A stretch of DNA of 64,000 nt from Rhizobiales bacterium PAR1 (GCA_002256205.1 NKIW01000005.1:62001-126000), one strand, 5' to 3'. Counted from the first letter of the stretch, positions 49,053-59,600 are shown. Program-made: numbers and translations. Notes: generated from the letters alone by a model not told the origin.

Positions 49053-49901
49053 TCAGACCCCGATCCAGTTGGGGTCGCGATCGAGCACGGCAAGCCGATG
49101 TTTCGGGTGGTCGAGGTCCGGCAGGCAGCCGAGCAACCCTTGGGTATAGGGGTGCTTTCCTTGCCGCAGCGCCTTGGCATCGAGCGCCTCCATCACGCGG
49201 CCCGCATACATCACGATGACGCGGTCACAGAAGGCCGACACAAGCGGCAGATCATGGCTGATGAAAATCAGCCCCATGCCGCGTTCGGTGACGAGTTGGT
49301 CGAGGATATCGAGAATTTGTGCCTGCACCGTCACATCGAGCGCCGAGGTTGGCTCATCCGCAATCAGCACATCCGGCTCGCCGATCAGCATCATCGCGAT
49401 CATCACGCGCTGGCCCATGCCCCCCGAGACCTCATGCGGGTAGAGGTCATAAACCCGGCCCGGCTCGCGGATTTGCACCGCCTCGAGCATGGCCAGCGCC
49501 TTGTCGCGTGCCTCTGCGCGGGAGGCGCGCTGGTGCACGCGATAGGCCTCGGCGATCTGGTCGCCGACGCTCATGACCGGATTGAGCGAGAACTTCGGGT
49601 CCTGCATCACCATCGAGATGTGCTTGCCGCGCAAGGCCCGCCGTGCGCTCTTGCTCATCGCGCGCATATCCTGCCCGCGAAAGGCGAGCCGATCCGCCAG
49701 CACTTCGCCGGGCCAGGGCACGAGATCAAGGATCGCCCGCCCGGTCATCGACTTGCCTGACCCCGATTCGCCGACAATCGCCAGCTTTTCACGTCCAAGT
49801 GTGAAGGATAGCCCGCGCACAGCCTCGACAACCCGCGTCGGCGTGTGAAACCGGACGGAAAGGTTCTCGACCTCAAGCAGGGGGGCTTCCATTCCGCTCA
49901 T
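49053..49901 (-). CDS. Peptide-type ABC transporter ATP-binding protein (DppD-like)
   Basis: 282 residues from ATG 49901, whose A overlaps the last base of the DppC-like stop (TGATG). Walker A GESGSGKSM has Met after the Lys in place of the usual Thr/Ser. Q-loop MVMQDPKFSLNPVM, signature VSGGMGQRVMIAMML, Walker B VLIADEPTSALDVT, and part of the oligopeptide extension HPYTQGLLGCLPDLD. The Met in Walker A and MGQ in the signature are departures from the consensus that may lower activity or be family-specific. Confidence 0.88.
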   Translation of the reverse strand: MSGMEAPLLEVENLSVRFHTPTRVVEAVRGLSFTLGREKLAIVGESGSGKSMTGRAILDLVPWPGEVLADRLAFRGQDMRAMSKSARRALRGKHISMVMQDPKFSLNPVMSVGDQIAEAYRVHQRASRAEARDKALAMLEAVQIREPGRVYDLYPHEVSGGMGQRVMIAMMLIGEPDVLIADEPTSALDVTVQAQILDILDQLVTERGMGLIFISHDLPLVSAFCDRVIVMYAGRVMEALDAKALRQGKHPYTQGLLGCLPDLDHPKHRLAVLDRDPNWIGV

Positions 49902-50797
49902 CAGTGCGCGTCCAGAACATCGCGGAGGCCGTCGCCGAAAAGGTTGAATCCCAGCGCAACAAGACAGATCGCCATGCCGGGAAAGGCCGCGACCCACCAT
50001 TGATCGAAGATGAACTCCCGCCCCGAGGCAATCATCGCCCCCCATTCGGGCAGCGGCGGCTGCGCGCCGAGGCCCAGAAACCCGAGACCGGCGGCGGTGA
50101 GGATAATGCCCGCCATGTCGAGCGTCGTGCGGACGATGACCGAGGGAAGGCACATCGGCACGACGTGCCTGAGGATGATCCGGAGGTTCGAAGCCCCCTG
50201 AAGCCGCACGGCCGCGATATAATCCGCGTTGCGGATCACCATGGTTTCCGCACGGGCGACACGCGCATAGGGCGGCCAGGCGGTGAAGGCGATGGCGATC
50301 ACCGCGTTCTCGATGCCCGGTCCGAGCACTGCCACGAAAGCCAGCGCCAGAACGAGGCGCGGGAAAGCCATGAACACATCGGTGACGCGCATCAGAAGCG
50401 TATCAACGGGGCCACCGAAATACCCCGCCAGCGTGCCGATCAGCAATCCCACGGGCCCGACGGACATCACCACCAGCACGACGATCACGAGCGTGATTCG
50501 CGTGCCGTGCAGGATGCGGCTCAGGATATCGCGCCCGAGCGCATCGGTGCCGAACCAATGCGCGGCGGAGGGCGGCAGAAGGCGCTGGTCAAGGTTCTGC
50601 GCGATGGGATTATACGGCGCAATCTGCGGCGCCAGCGCGGCGATAACGAGCAGCGCGAGGATGATGATCAGCCCCGTCAGCGCCAGCGGATTGCTCCGGA
50701 GTGAGCGCCATTGCCGGTAATATTGCCCAAGCCGCGCCTGCCCGCGTGAGGCGGGGCGTTCGGAAGTGAGATAGGCGCGCAGCGTGCTCATCGTCAT
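49901..50797 (-). CDS. Peptide-type ABC transporter permease (DppC-like)
   Basis: About 298 residues. It begins at MTMSTLRAYL; the second ATG (50791) is better placed behind AGGA and may be the true start. Six predicted membrane segments; N-terminal segment LALTGLIIILALLVIAALAP, then the typical HWFGTDALGRDILSRILHGTR. The coupling loop includes YIAAVRLQGASNLRIILRHV. It starts 4 bp after the DppB-like stop and overlaps the ATPase gene by one base. Confidence 0.91.
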   Translation of the reverse strand: MTMSTLRAYLTSERPASRGQARLGQYYRQWRSLRSNPLALTGLIIILALLVIAALAPQIAPYNPIAQNLDQRLLPPSAAHWFGTDALGRDILSRILHGTRITLVIVVLVVMSVGPVGLLIGTLAGYFGGPVDTLLMRVTDVFMAFPRLVLALAFVAVLGPGIENAVIAIAFTAWPPYARVARAETMVIRNADYIAAVRLQGASNLRIILRHVVPMCLPSVIVRTTLDMAGIILTAAGLGFLGLGAQPPLPEWGAMIASGREFIFDQWWVAAFPGMAICLVALGFNLFGDGLRDVLDAH

Positions 50798-50801
50798 GGT
50801 C

Positions 50802-51833
50802 CTACCGCGCGCGAGGGTCGAAGGTCCGCGCGAGGACATCCGAGAGAAGGTTGATGCCGACAAACACGGTGCCGACGACGATGGTGCCGCCGAGGACCGC
50901 GTTCATATCCGATTGCAGGAGAGAATTGGTGATGTAGCGCCCGAGTCCGGGCCAAGCGAAGACGGTCTCGGTGAGTACCGAACCTTCGAGCAGATTTGCA
51001 TAGGAAAGCGCGATTACGGTCAGCAGCGGGACGATGGCATTGCGCAAGGCATGGCCCCAGACAACACGCATTTCGGACAGGCCTTTGACCCGCGCGGTGA
51101 TAACGTAGTGCTGCTGCAACTCGGTGATCATGAAGCTGCGCGTCATCCGGCTGATATAGGCGGTCGAGAACAGCCCGAGCACGGAGGATGGCAGCACCAG
51201 ATGTGAGGCGGCGTTCCAGAAGGCATCCCACTCGCCTTGCAACGCGCAATCGAGCAGCAAAATACCAGTCATCGGCGTGACGAAATCCTGATAGGCGACA
51301 TCAATCCGCCCCGGTCCGCCAACCCAGCCGAGCTTGGCGTAGAACAGCAGCAGGCCCATCAGGCCAAGCCAGAAAATCGGGATCGAATAGCCGAAAAGCC
51401 CGACAAAACGCGCGATATGATCCGGCCAGCGCCCCTGTTTCGTCGCGGCCAGCACGCCGAGCGGAATGCCGAGGGTGATGCCGATCAGCGTGCCGAGCGT
51501 GGCCAGTTCCAGCGTCGCTGGAAACACGCGTCTGATATCGTCGATCACAAGGTTGGATGTCAGGACGGATTTGCCGAAATCGCCCTGGAAAACCTTGGAA
51601 ATGTAAAGCCAGAACTGGATCACCAGCGGCTTGTCGAGACCCATGTCGAGCCGGGCCTTCTCGTAGACGTCGGGGCGCGCGTTATCGCCCACGACCGCGA
51701 GCACGGGATCGACCGGCATCACCCGGGCGATCAGGAAGGTCACGACCAGAAGGCCGAGAATCGTGACGAGGATCGTCATCACCTCACGCGCAAGCGCGCC
51801 GGTTGACCGCCCAAACCGCGTCATCGTCGCCAT
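50802..51833 (-). CDS. Peptide-type ABC transporter permease (DppB-like)
   Basis: 343 residues. N-terminal segment MTILVTILGLLVVTFLIARV followed by a periplasmic domain with LGLDKP-like MGLDKPLVIQFW and GDFGKSVLTSN, then five further segments. EAA-type loop YVITARVKGLSEMRVVWGHA. It forms the channel with the DppC-like protein. It lies 20 bp after the binding-protein gene. Confidence 0.91.
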   Translation of the reverse strand: MATMTRFGRSTGALAREVMTILVTILGLLVVTFLIARVMPVDPVLAVVGDNARPDVYEKARLDMGLDKPLVIQFWLYISKVFQGDFGKSVLTSNLVIDDIRRVFPATLELATLGTLIGITLGIPLGVLAATKQGRWPDHIARFVGLFGYSIPIFWLGLMGLLLFYAKLGWVGGPGRIDVAYQDFVTPMTGILLLDCALQGEWDAFWNAASHLVLPSSVLGLFSTAYISRMTRSFMITELQQHYVITARVKGLSEMRVVWGHALRNAIVPLLTVIALSYANLLEGSVLTETVFAWPGLGRYITNSLLQSDMNAVLGGTIVVGTVFVGINLLSDVLARTFDPRAR

Positions 51834-51853
51834 AAGCGCTGCCCCCGCGGCGC

Positions 51854-53482
51854 TCAGTTCTTCGACAGCAAGTGATAGAGGTTTGTCGAGGAGCCTGGCC
51901 CGATCTGGAAGCCGGAGACGCTCTTGCGATGCGCCGCGACCTCGACCTGCTGGAACATGATGACGAAGGGCGAGGTTTTCTGATGCTCGCGCTGGAGATC
52001 CTCATAGATCGCCTTGCGCTTGCCGGTGTCGCGTTCGAGCACATTGGCGAGCGTCTTCTTGGTCATCTCCGGGATGTCCCAGGAGTTGCGCCACGCCAGC
52101 GTCTTCGAGCGCGCATCATCGGCATTGTTCTCGTTGATGGCGAAGGTCTCGGCATTGGTATGCGGGTCCTGATAATCAGGTCCCCACTGGCCAATGTAGA
52201 TGTCATGCGTCCGGGCGCGATATTTCGTCAGCGTCGATTTGCCGTCGCCGGGGATGATTTCAAGTTTGATGCCCGCGGCCGCCCATTGCGCCTGGATCGC
52301 CTGCGCGATGTCCGAGATCGGGTTCACCGAGCGCACATCCATCGTCACCGTGAAGCCGTTCGGGTAGCCAGCCTTGGCGAGGAGTTCCTTGCCCTTGGCG
52401 AGATCATATTTGTACGGCTTGTCCGAAATCGCGCCGAGGAACCCCTTTGGCAGGAAGCTCTGGTGCGGTTGGAAGGTGCCGGAAACGATATTGCGCTCGA
52501 TGGCATCGTAATCGACGAGCCATTTCATCGCCTCTCGCACCTCGGGCTTGGCGAAGGCGGCATTCTTCGTGTTGAGGCCGAGGTAGAGAATATAGCCCTT
52601 GTCGCCCTGCTGGATCTGGATGTCCCCGTTGGACTTCACCGCCGCAAGCGCGTCCTTGTGCAGGTTGCGGGCAAAATCGACGTCCCCCTTTTCGAGCAGC
52701 AGACGCTGCGACGCCGGTTCGGCGACATGGCGAACGATGACGCGCTTCATCTTCGGCGCACCGCCGACCCAGTTTGGATTGGCCTCGACCGCATATTGCT
52801 CGTTCGCTCGCCACGAGCGCAGCACATAGGCGCCCGAACCGGCCGAATTCTTCTTGAGCCACTCGGTGCCGAAATCGCCGTTGACCTCGTTAGCCTTCAC
52901 CAGTTTCGAATCGACGATCGAGGCGACATCCGCTGTCAGGCAGTTGAGGAAGAAGCTCGGCGCATAGGGCTTGTCGACCGTGATCGTTACCGTGGTGTCA
53001 TCGACAGCCTTGACCACATCAAGAACGTTTTCCTTCTTGATGCCGAACTGCGTGATGATGAAAGCCGGCGACTTGTTCAAACTTACCGCGCGCTGGAGCG
53101 AGTAGACCACATCCGCTGCGGTCAGCGGGTTGCCGGAGTGAAACTTGATGCCCGGCTTCAGCTTGAAGGTGTAGGTCTTGCCATCGTCCGAAATGGTCCA
53201 GCTCGCGGCGACGACGCCATAGAGCTTCGAGACATCCTTCAGGTCATACGCGATCAGCCGGTCGTAGACATTGCCGGTGACCTCGCCGCCAGAGAATTCG
53301 AAGACTTCTGCCGGATCAAGGCTGATGATGTCATCGATCTGCTTGGCCATCACCACCGTATCTTTCGGCGTCTGCGCCATGAGCGGTGTAAAGCCCAGTG
53401 GCGCAATTCCTGCGAAAGCGGTCGTTGCCAGAAGCAGGGAAGCAATACGGGCGGCGCTGCGTCGCGTGATCGGCATGGGCAT
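51854..53482 (-). CDS. ABC transporter substrate-binding protein, family 5 (dipeptide/oligopeptide type)
   Basis: 542 residues from ATG 53482 (GGAG about 9 nt upstream). The N-terminus MPMPITRRSAARIASLLL is a Sec-type (possibly Tat-like, RRS) signal ending near PLMAQ. Family 5 marks: DIISLDPAEVFEFSGGEV, YKLKPGIKFHSGNPLTAADV-like TFKLKPGIKFHSGNPLTA, and YIGQWGPDYQDPHTNAETF near the C-terminus. An in-frame extension to 53692 is open but would bury the signal. It is the first gene of the importer operon, expressed from the gap shared with the response-regulator gene. Ligand unknown (peptides, amino-acid derivatives or opines). Confidence 0.92.
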   Translation of the reverse strand: MPMPITRRSAARIASLLLATTAFAGIAPLGFTPLMAQTPKDTVVMAKQIDDIISLDPAEVFEFSGGEVTGNVYDRLIAYDLKDVSKLYGVVAASWTISDDGKTYTFKLKPGIKFHSGNPLTAADVVYSLQRAVSLNKSPAFIITQFGIKKENVLDVVKAVDDTTVTITVDKPYAPSFFLNCLTADVASIVDSKLVKANEVNGDFGTEWLKKNSAGSGAYVLRSWRANEQYAVEANPNWVGGAPKMKRVIVRHVAEPASQRLLLEKGDVDFARNLHKDALAAVKSNGDIQIQQGDKGYILYLGLNTKNAAFAKPEVREAMKWLVDYDAIERNIVSGTFQPHQSFLPKGFLGAISDKPYKYDLAKGKELLAKAGYPNGFTVTMDVRSVNPISDIAQAIQAQWAAAGIKLEIIPGDGKSTLTKYRARTHDIYIGQWGPDYQDPHTNAETFAINENNADDARSKTLAWRNSWDIPEMTKKTLANVLERDTGKRKAIYEDLQREHQKTSPFVIMFQQVEVAAHRKSVSGFQIGPGSSTNLYHLLSKN

Positions 53483-53800
53483 TGGCAGGGTCTCCACGGG
53501 TTTGATGGTCAGGGCCGGGTATTTCGGCCTGTCTGCCTCCATCTGATTGGCACTTTTGATGAATGTCAAACGAACTCGTACAGAAGGGCATGACGCCCGG
53601 ATATTCAGGAATATTTGCCGCGTTTTCGGCCCGGTTGGCGCAAAAACAACAATTTCTAAAAAACAACAGAACTGGCCTTCGCACACATCCAATCGTCATT
53701 TTGCAACGTACGACATTTTGTCACATTTGACGAAACGCTTCGTGAGTGCAGTTCGGTTGGCGGAATAATCGTCAGGACTGCACCCGGGGGAGGAGCAGAG
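53483..53800. promoter_or_regulatory. Divergent promoter region between peptide importer and response regulator
   Basis: 318 bp. It contains an AT-richer core (about 53640-53740) with TTTTGCAACGTACGACATTT and TTTTGTCACATTTGACGAAA, and a strong GGGGGAGGAG ribosome site for the plus-strand gene. Divergence makes the regulator a candidate controller of the importer. I cannot name a promoter or a regulator box with confidence. Confidence 0.45.
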
Positions 53801-54391
53801 ATGCCACTTCGAACGGCGAATTCGGCCATTGCGGATGGGGATGATCCCGGTCCGGTATCGGTTGTCGGCCCACGATCGGTGCTTCTGGTTGACCCGGATC
53901 GCCTGCAAGTCGCGCGCCTCAAACGTCTTTTCGAGGAGCGTCACTTCCGCGTTCATGTGGTAGAAACGATTGCCGAGGCCTTGCGCGAGCTTGCCATCGC
54001 CGCTCCGGACTGCGCAGTGATCGAGGTCCATCTGCCCGACGGTTCGGGTCTTGATGTGCTGGCGGCGCTGAACCGCGTGCGCCCCGGTGCGCGCGCTGTT
54101 GTGCTGACAAACTACGGCAATATCGCCAGTGCCGTCGTCGCAATCAAACGCGGGGCGGTGGATTACCTCGTAAAACCGGGCGATTTTGAAGAAATTCACG
54201 CCCTGCTCTGTGGCGCGACGCTCAACCGCCTCTTGCCCGATGCTCGGCCGATGTCGGCGGACCGGGTGCGTTGGGAGCATATCCAGCGCATCTATGAGCA
54301 GTGCGGCCACAATGTGTCGGAGACCGCGCGTCGGCTGAACATGCACCGCCGGACGCTCCAGCGGATTCTCGCCAAACGCGCGCCGCGCTGA
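53801..54391 (+). CDS. ActR/RegA/PrrA-type response regulator with a Glu at the phosphorylation site
   Basis: 196 residues. The receiver spans about 25-140: acidic pair DPD (Asp31, Asp33), CAVIEVHLPDGSGLDV where the phospho-acceptor Asp of RegA-type proteins (AVVDLRL) is Glu75 (codon GAG, 54023-54025), VVLTNYGNIASAVVAIKRGA with the switch Thr, and YLVKPGD with the conserved Lys124. The C-terminal Fis-type helix-turn-helix is VSETARRLNMHRRTLQRILA, as in ActR/RegA. No sensor kinase (RegB/ActS) is adjacent. The family controls redox- or pH-dependent genes; this member may be a phosphorylation-independent paralogue. Divergent from the peptide-type importer. Confidence 0.87.
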   Translation: MPLRTANSAIADGDDPGPVSVVGPRSVLLVDPDRLQVARLKRLFEERHFRVHVVETIAEALRELAIAAPDCAVIEVHLPDGSGLDVLAALNRVRPGARAVVLTNYGNIASAVVAIKRGAVDYLVKPGDFEEIHALLCGATLNRLLPDARPMSADRVRWEHIQRIYEQCGHNVSETARRLNMHRRTLQRILAKRAPR

Positions 54392-54453
54392 TTGGCGGCA
54401 ACCGTGCTGTCGCAGCAAGGGCAAGCGCTCCGGTGTGCTCCGCCCTATCCCGG

Positions 54454-54951
54454 CTAGAACCCGTCGTGAAAGCGGGCGTCCGGATCCGTGAGGGTCATGA
54501 GTCGTAGACTCGCGAGCCGCGCCAGCTCAATCGTCAAGGCTTTTCGCGTGGGGGCGGGCACGGGTTGCCTGTCAATATGGCGGATAATGCCGGCGCCAAA
54601 ACCGTCGCAGAGAATAAATCCAGCGTCTTCAGGAAAAATATCCTGTGGAACGTCGATATGGCTCGCGAAAAAGAAGCGATCGCAGTAGGCGCGATAGTCC
54701 CGCCATTTGGTGTCCGTGCGGAAATCCTCGACCGAGGATTTGATCTCGATGATCCAGATTTCACCCGTTCGTCCCAGGGCGGCGAGATCGGCACGTCGCC
54801 CGTTCGGCAAAACAACCTCGGGAATGGCCGTCATCCCGAGCTGGTAGAGGTGCCGCGTGAGCCCGCGTGCCAGAACCCTCGCGGCCTGATCACGCGCGAT
54901 GCCCTCAAGACGGTTGACGCCTGCTGCTCCGCCTTCGGTCGTCACCGGCAA
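54454..54951 (-). CDS. mmcB: MmcB family DNA repair protein
   Basis: 165 residues. Seen: ARVLARGLTRHLYQLGM, then PNGRRADLAALGRTGEIWIIEIKSS, a PD-(D/E)xK-like arrangement (Asp, then Glu-x-Lys), and WRDYRAYCDRFFFA with VPQDIFPEDAGFILCDGFGA, all typical of MmcB, described in Caulobacter as damage-inducible. It probably acts in repair of mitomycin C type lesions. The start overlaps the GMC oxidoreductase gene by 10 bp. I see no LexA box directly upstream because that sequence is coding. Confidence 0.88.
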   Translation of the reverse strand: MPVTTEGGAAGVNRLEGIARDQAARVLARGLTRHLYQLGMTAIPEVVLPNGRRADLAALGRTGEIWIIEIKSSVEDFRTDTKWRDYRAYCDRFFFASHIDVPQDIFPEDAGFILCDGFGAGIIRHIDRQPVPAPTRKALTIELARLASLRLMTLTDPDARFHDGF

Positions 54952-56555
54952 TCCGCGAGGATCATCTCCGCGCCCTTTTCGGCGATCATCAGGGTCGGGG
55001 AATTGGTGTTGCCGGAGGTGATCGTAGGCATCACCGAGGCATCGACAACGCTCAGCCCCTCGATGCCGATGACGGAGAGCCGCTCGTCCACCACCGCGTT
55101 GCGGTCTGTGGGCTTGCCCATGCGCGCCGTGCCGACCGGGTGGAAGATCGTCGTGCCGATATCGCCCGCTGCCTTCACCAGATCGCCATCGGAGGTGAGA
55201 TGTGCGCCGGGCTTGTATTCTTCCGGCTTGAAGCGCGCCAGCGCCTTGGCGCTCACCACCTGCCGGACGAGGCGGATCGATTCCACCGCGACGTGCCGGT
55301 CTTCCTCGGTCGAAAGGTAATTCGGATCGATCACCGGCGGGGCAAAGGGATCAGGACTTTCGAGCCGGATCTCGCCGCGGCTTGTCGGGCGGAGGTTGCA
55401 GACCGAGGCGGTGATCGCCGGGAACGGGTGCAGCCCCTCGCCGAATTTATCGAGGCTGAGTGGCTGGACGTGGAACTGCACGTTCGGCGTCTCGAAACGC
55501 GGCGCGGATTTCGCGAACAGCCCGAGCTGTGAAGGCGCCATGGTCAGCGGCCCGCGCCGGAACAGTGCGAATTCGACGCCCATCCATGCGCGTTTGAAGA
55601 GATTCGCATAATCCATGTTGAGCGTGCGCACGCCCTCGACCTTGTAGATCGGGCGGAGCTGAAGATGGTCCTGCAGGTTCGCGCCAACACCGGGCCGATC
55701 CGCCACGGGCGTAATCCCGAAGGGGGCGAGCTTGTGACCATCGCCGATGCCGCTGAGCATCAGAAGCTTCGGAGAAGCGATCGCCCCTGCCGCCAGTACC
55801 ACGCGTTTACGCGCCGTGGCTGTGTGCATCACCCCGCCCTGCCGGAAGCGGAGGCCGCTAGCGCGTTGTCCTTCGAAGAGGATTCGTTCGGCTTCCGCGC
55901 CGGTAAGGATCGTCAGGTTTTTGCGGTCGCGGATCGGGTCAAGGAAGCCGCGTGCCGCGCTCCAGCGCAGGCCCTTCTTCTGGTTGACCTGGAAGTAGGA
56001 GGAGCCCTCATTGTTGCCGAGGTTGAAATCCTCGGTTTTAGGAATGCCGCATTCGGCGGCGGCATCGCGGAAGGTGTCGAGGACTTCCCAGTTGATGCGC
56101 GGCGGCTCGACGCGCCATTCCCCGCCTGCATTATGCATCGCAGTCTTGCCACCGATATGATCCTCGTGGCGGAGGAAATAGGGCATCACATCGTCCCAGC
56201 CCCAGCCGGAAAGCCCCATCTGCGCCCAGTTGTCGTAATCCTGCGCCTGTCCGCGCATGTAGATCATGCCGTTGATCGCCGAGCAGCCGCCGAGCACCTT
56301 GCCGCGCGGATAGCCAAGCGAGCGCCCGTTGAGGCCGGCACTCGGCGCTGTCTTGAACAGCCAGTCGGCGCGCGGATTGCCGATCAGGAAGAGATAGCCG
56401 ACGGGGATATGAAACCAGATGTAGCGATCATTACCGCCCGCTTCGAGGAGGAGCACGCGATTGTTCGGATCCGCGCTCAGGCGATTGGCGAGCAGGCACC
56501 CTGCCGTGCCGGCTCCGACCACGATGAAGTCGTAGGTTGTCTCCGCGTCCGCCAT
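54942..56555 (-). CDS. GMC family FAD-dependent oxidoreductase (choline/alcohol dehydrogenase-like)
   Basis: 537 residues. Seen: ADP-binding VVGAGTAGCLLANRL, the GMC signature 1 region YPRGKVLGGCSAINGMIYMR, signature 2 region LAAGAIASPKLLMLSGIG, and the catalytic His in FHPVGTARMG. It oxidises an alcohol to an aldehyde; choline dehydrogenase is only one of many possibilities and no betaine genes are present. It overlaps mmcB at its 3' end, so the two form one transcript although their functions look unrelated. Confidence 0.9.
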   Translation of the reverse strand: MADAETTYDFIVVGAGTAGCLLANRLSADPNNRVLLLEAGGNDRYIWFHIPVGYLFLIGNPRADWLFKTAPSAGLNGRSLGYPRGKVLGGCSAINGMIYMRGQAQDYDNWAQMGLSGWGWDDVMPYFLRHEDHIGGKTAMHNAGGEWRVEPPRINWEVLDTFRDAAAECGIPKTEDFNLGNNEGSSYFQVNQKKGLRWSAARGFLDPIRDRKNLTILTGAEAERILFEGQRASGLRFRQGGVMHTATARKRVVLAAGAIASPKLLMLSGIGDGHKLAPFGITPVADRPGVGANLQDHLQLRPIYKVEGVRTLNMDYANLFKRAWMGVEFALFRRGPLTMAPSQLGLFAKSAPRFETPNVQFHVQPLSLDKFGEGLHPFPAITASVCNLRPTSRGEIRLESPDPFAPPVIDPNYLSTEEDRHVAVESIRLVRQVVSAKALARFKPEEYKPGAHLTSDGDLVKAAGDIGTTIFHPVGTARMGKPTDRNAVVDERLSVIGIEGLSVVDASVMPTITSGNTNSPTLMIAEKGAEMILADCR

Positions 56556-56658
56556 ATCCCACCCGCCTTTTTCTTATACGGCAGGTTTAGAAAGCGGGAC
56601 GCGGCCCGGCAAGCCAAGATTGTGCGGAGGGGCAAAGCAAAAATTGCACTGCCTCCAA

Positions 56659-59600
56659 TCACTCTGCGGCGCGCGGCAGGTCGATGGCACCGCCCGTAGG
56701 CACGGTATCGTTCGCGATCCTGATTTCCGCCTGCTTCCTGTCATTCTTCACGCGCTTTCTGAACCAGAAGGCATAGAGCGCCGGCAGAAACAGCAGGGTG
56801 AGGAAGGTCGCGACAAAAAGTCCGCCCATCACGGTGGTCGCCATCGGCCCCCAGAAGGCGCTGCGCGCCAGCGGGATCATCGCAAGAATGGCGGTCATTG
56901 CGGTCAGAATGACCGGACGCGCGCGCCGCACCACCGATTCGACAATCGCTTCCCTGAGCGAAAGCCCGCGATCAAGGTCGTGCTGAACCTGATCGACGAG
57001 GATCACGGAGTTACGCATATCCATCCCGGCGAGCGCGATCAGTCCAAGGAGTGCCACGAAGCCGAAGGGATAGCCGGAAAGATTGAGGGCCAGCGAGGCG
57101 CCGATCATCCCGAGCGGCGCGCTCATGAAGACGAGGAACAGCTTGGTGAAGCTCCGGAGCTGGAACATCAGCAGCGTGAGCATCAGCATCACCATGATCG
57201 GGAATAGCTTGAAGATCGAGGCATTGCCCTTGGCCGATTCCTCGATCGCACCGCCGATCTGGAGTTGGTATCCCAAGGGAAGCGTGTTGCGCACGCCCTC
57301 AAGCGCCTTCCAGATTTCGTTGGTGACATCCGGTGCCTGAACGCCATCGACGATATCCGAGCGCACCGTGATCGACATGTCACGGCTGCGACGCCACAGG
57401 ATCGGCTCCTCATGCTCGTAGGAGATCCGCGCGACCTGAGAGAGCGGCACCGGCACGCCGTTCCGCGAGGTCAGTGTGAAATCCGCGAGCTTCGAGGGGG
57501 CGAGGCGCTCACTTTCAATCGCGCGGGCCACGACCTGCACCTGTTCGGTGCCATCGCGGATCACGGTTACGGCCACGCCGGAGATCAGCGTCTGCAGGCT
57601 CTGGGCAATCGAGGTGGGATCAAGCCCAAAGGCGCGTGCCCGGTCCTGATCGACGATGAGGCGGATAGAAGGCATCATCTCGTTCCAGTCGAGATGTGGT
57701 TCGATGGCCTTCTTGTTCTCGCTCATCACATCGCGGACGCGGTAGGCGATCTTGCGCACTTCCTGCGGATCGGTGCCAACGACGCGGAACTGCACGGGAA
57801 AGCCGACCGGCGGGCCAAAATTAAAGCGGTCGACGCGCACGCGAGCAGCCGCAAGGGCGCCTGCCTTTACGTCGCGTTCGATCCGCGTCTTGATGCGTTC
57901 GCGCGCGTCGACGTCCTTCGAGAGAATGACGATTTGCGCGAAAGCCTCGTTCGGCAGCACGAGATTGAGGCCGAGCCAGAACCGGGGCGAGCCCTGCCCG
58001 ATATAGGTCGTGGCGTGGACGATATCCTTGTCGCCAGTCAGGAGCTTCTCGGCCTCTGCCGCGACAGCGCTGGTCGCGGTGATCGAGGAACCTTCCGGCA
58101 GGCGCATTTCGAGGAAGAGTTCGGGCCGCTCGGAGAGCGGGAAGAACTGCTGCGGCACCCGCCCGAAGCCGACAATCGCGCCCACGAACACCAGCGCCGT
58201 CGCGCCAAGCGCGATGACATAGTGGTTTACGCAGAAGGTGACGATGGCACGCAGGCGCGAGTAGACCGGCCCGTCATAAAGCGCGGCATGACCTGCTCCG
58301 GCTTCGCCCGCATGTTTCTTCATGTCCGGCAGCAGCTTGACGCCGAGAAACGGCGTGAAGATCACCGCCACGAACCACGATGCCACCAGCGCGAGGCCGA
58401 CGACGACGAAAATCGAGCCGGTATATTCACCGACTGCGGAATTCGCGAGGCCGATGGGCAGGAAGCCCGTCGCGGTGACGAGCGTGCCGGTGAGCATCGG
58501 GAAGGCGGTTGATTCCCACGCGTAGGCCGCGGCCTTCATCCGGTCCCAGCCTTCTTCCATCTTCACGATCATCATTTCGACCGCGATGATCGCATCATCG
58601 ACGAGCAGTCCGAGTGCGATGATGAGTGCGCCGAGCGAGATGCGGTGCAAATCGATGCCGATAAGGTCCATCAGGAGGAAGACGATACCGAGCACCAGCG
58701 GCACCGAGAGCGCGACCACAATACCCGTGCGCCAGCCGAGGGTGAGGAAGGACACGCCAAGGACAATCGCCAGTGCTTCAATGAAGGATTTGACGAACTC
58801 ATGAACCGAAGCGCCGACGACCTTCGGCTGGTCGGCAATGCGGTCGATCTGGATGCCCGCCGGCAATTCAGCCTGAAAGGCTTCAATCGCCTTGTCGACA
58901 TTTTCCCCGAGCGTCAGGATATTTGTACCCTTGAGCATCACGACGCCGACACCCACTGCAGGCTTGCCGTTCTGGTGAACGAGGAAATCGCTCGGCTCTT
59001 TGTAGCCGCGCTTCACCTCGGCGATATCGCCAAGGCGCATCGAGCGCCCGTTCGCCTCGACCGGGATGGCCGCAACAGCCTCCGCGCCATTGAGCGCGCC
59101 GGTGATGCGCAGGGGGATGCGTTGCGCGCCGGTCTCAAACGTGCCGGCCGGCGTCACTGCGTTCTGGCGGGCGATGGCGTCGAAGATCGCCTGCACGGGA
59201 ATCCCGAGAGTCGCGAGCTTGGCGTGGCTGAAATCGACGTGGATCTGCTCTTCTTGAGCGCCATAGATCGATACCTTGGTGACATCTGGCACCTTGAGCA
59301 GCGCGCGCTTGAAATCCTCCGCGATGCGCTTGAGCTGCGCGTAATCCGCGCCATCGCCCGTGATCATCGTGAGGATGGAATCGACATCGCCGAATTCATC
59401 GTTGACCGAGGGGCCGATGATTCCGGCGGGCAGTTCAGCCTTGAGATCGCCGAGCTTCTTTCTGAGCTGATAGAAAAGTTCCGGCACCTGCTTTGCCGGG
59501 GTGTTGTCCTTGAACTCCATCTGGAGCGCGGCAAAACCAGGCTTGGTATAGGTCACGACCTTGTTGAAATAGGCGAGTTCCTGAAGCTTCTTCTCGATGC

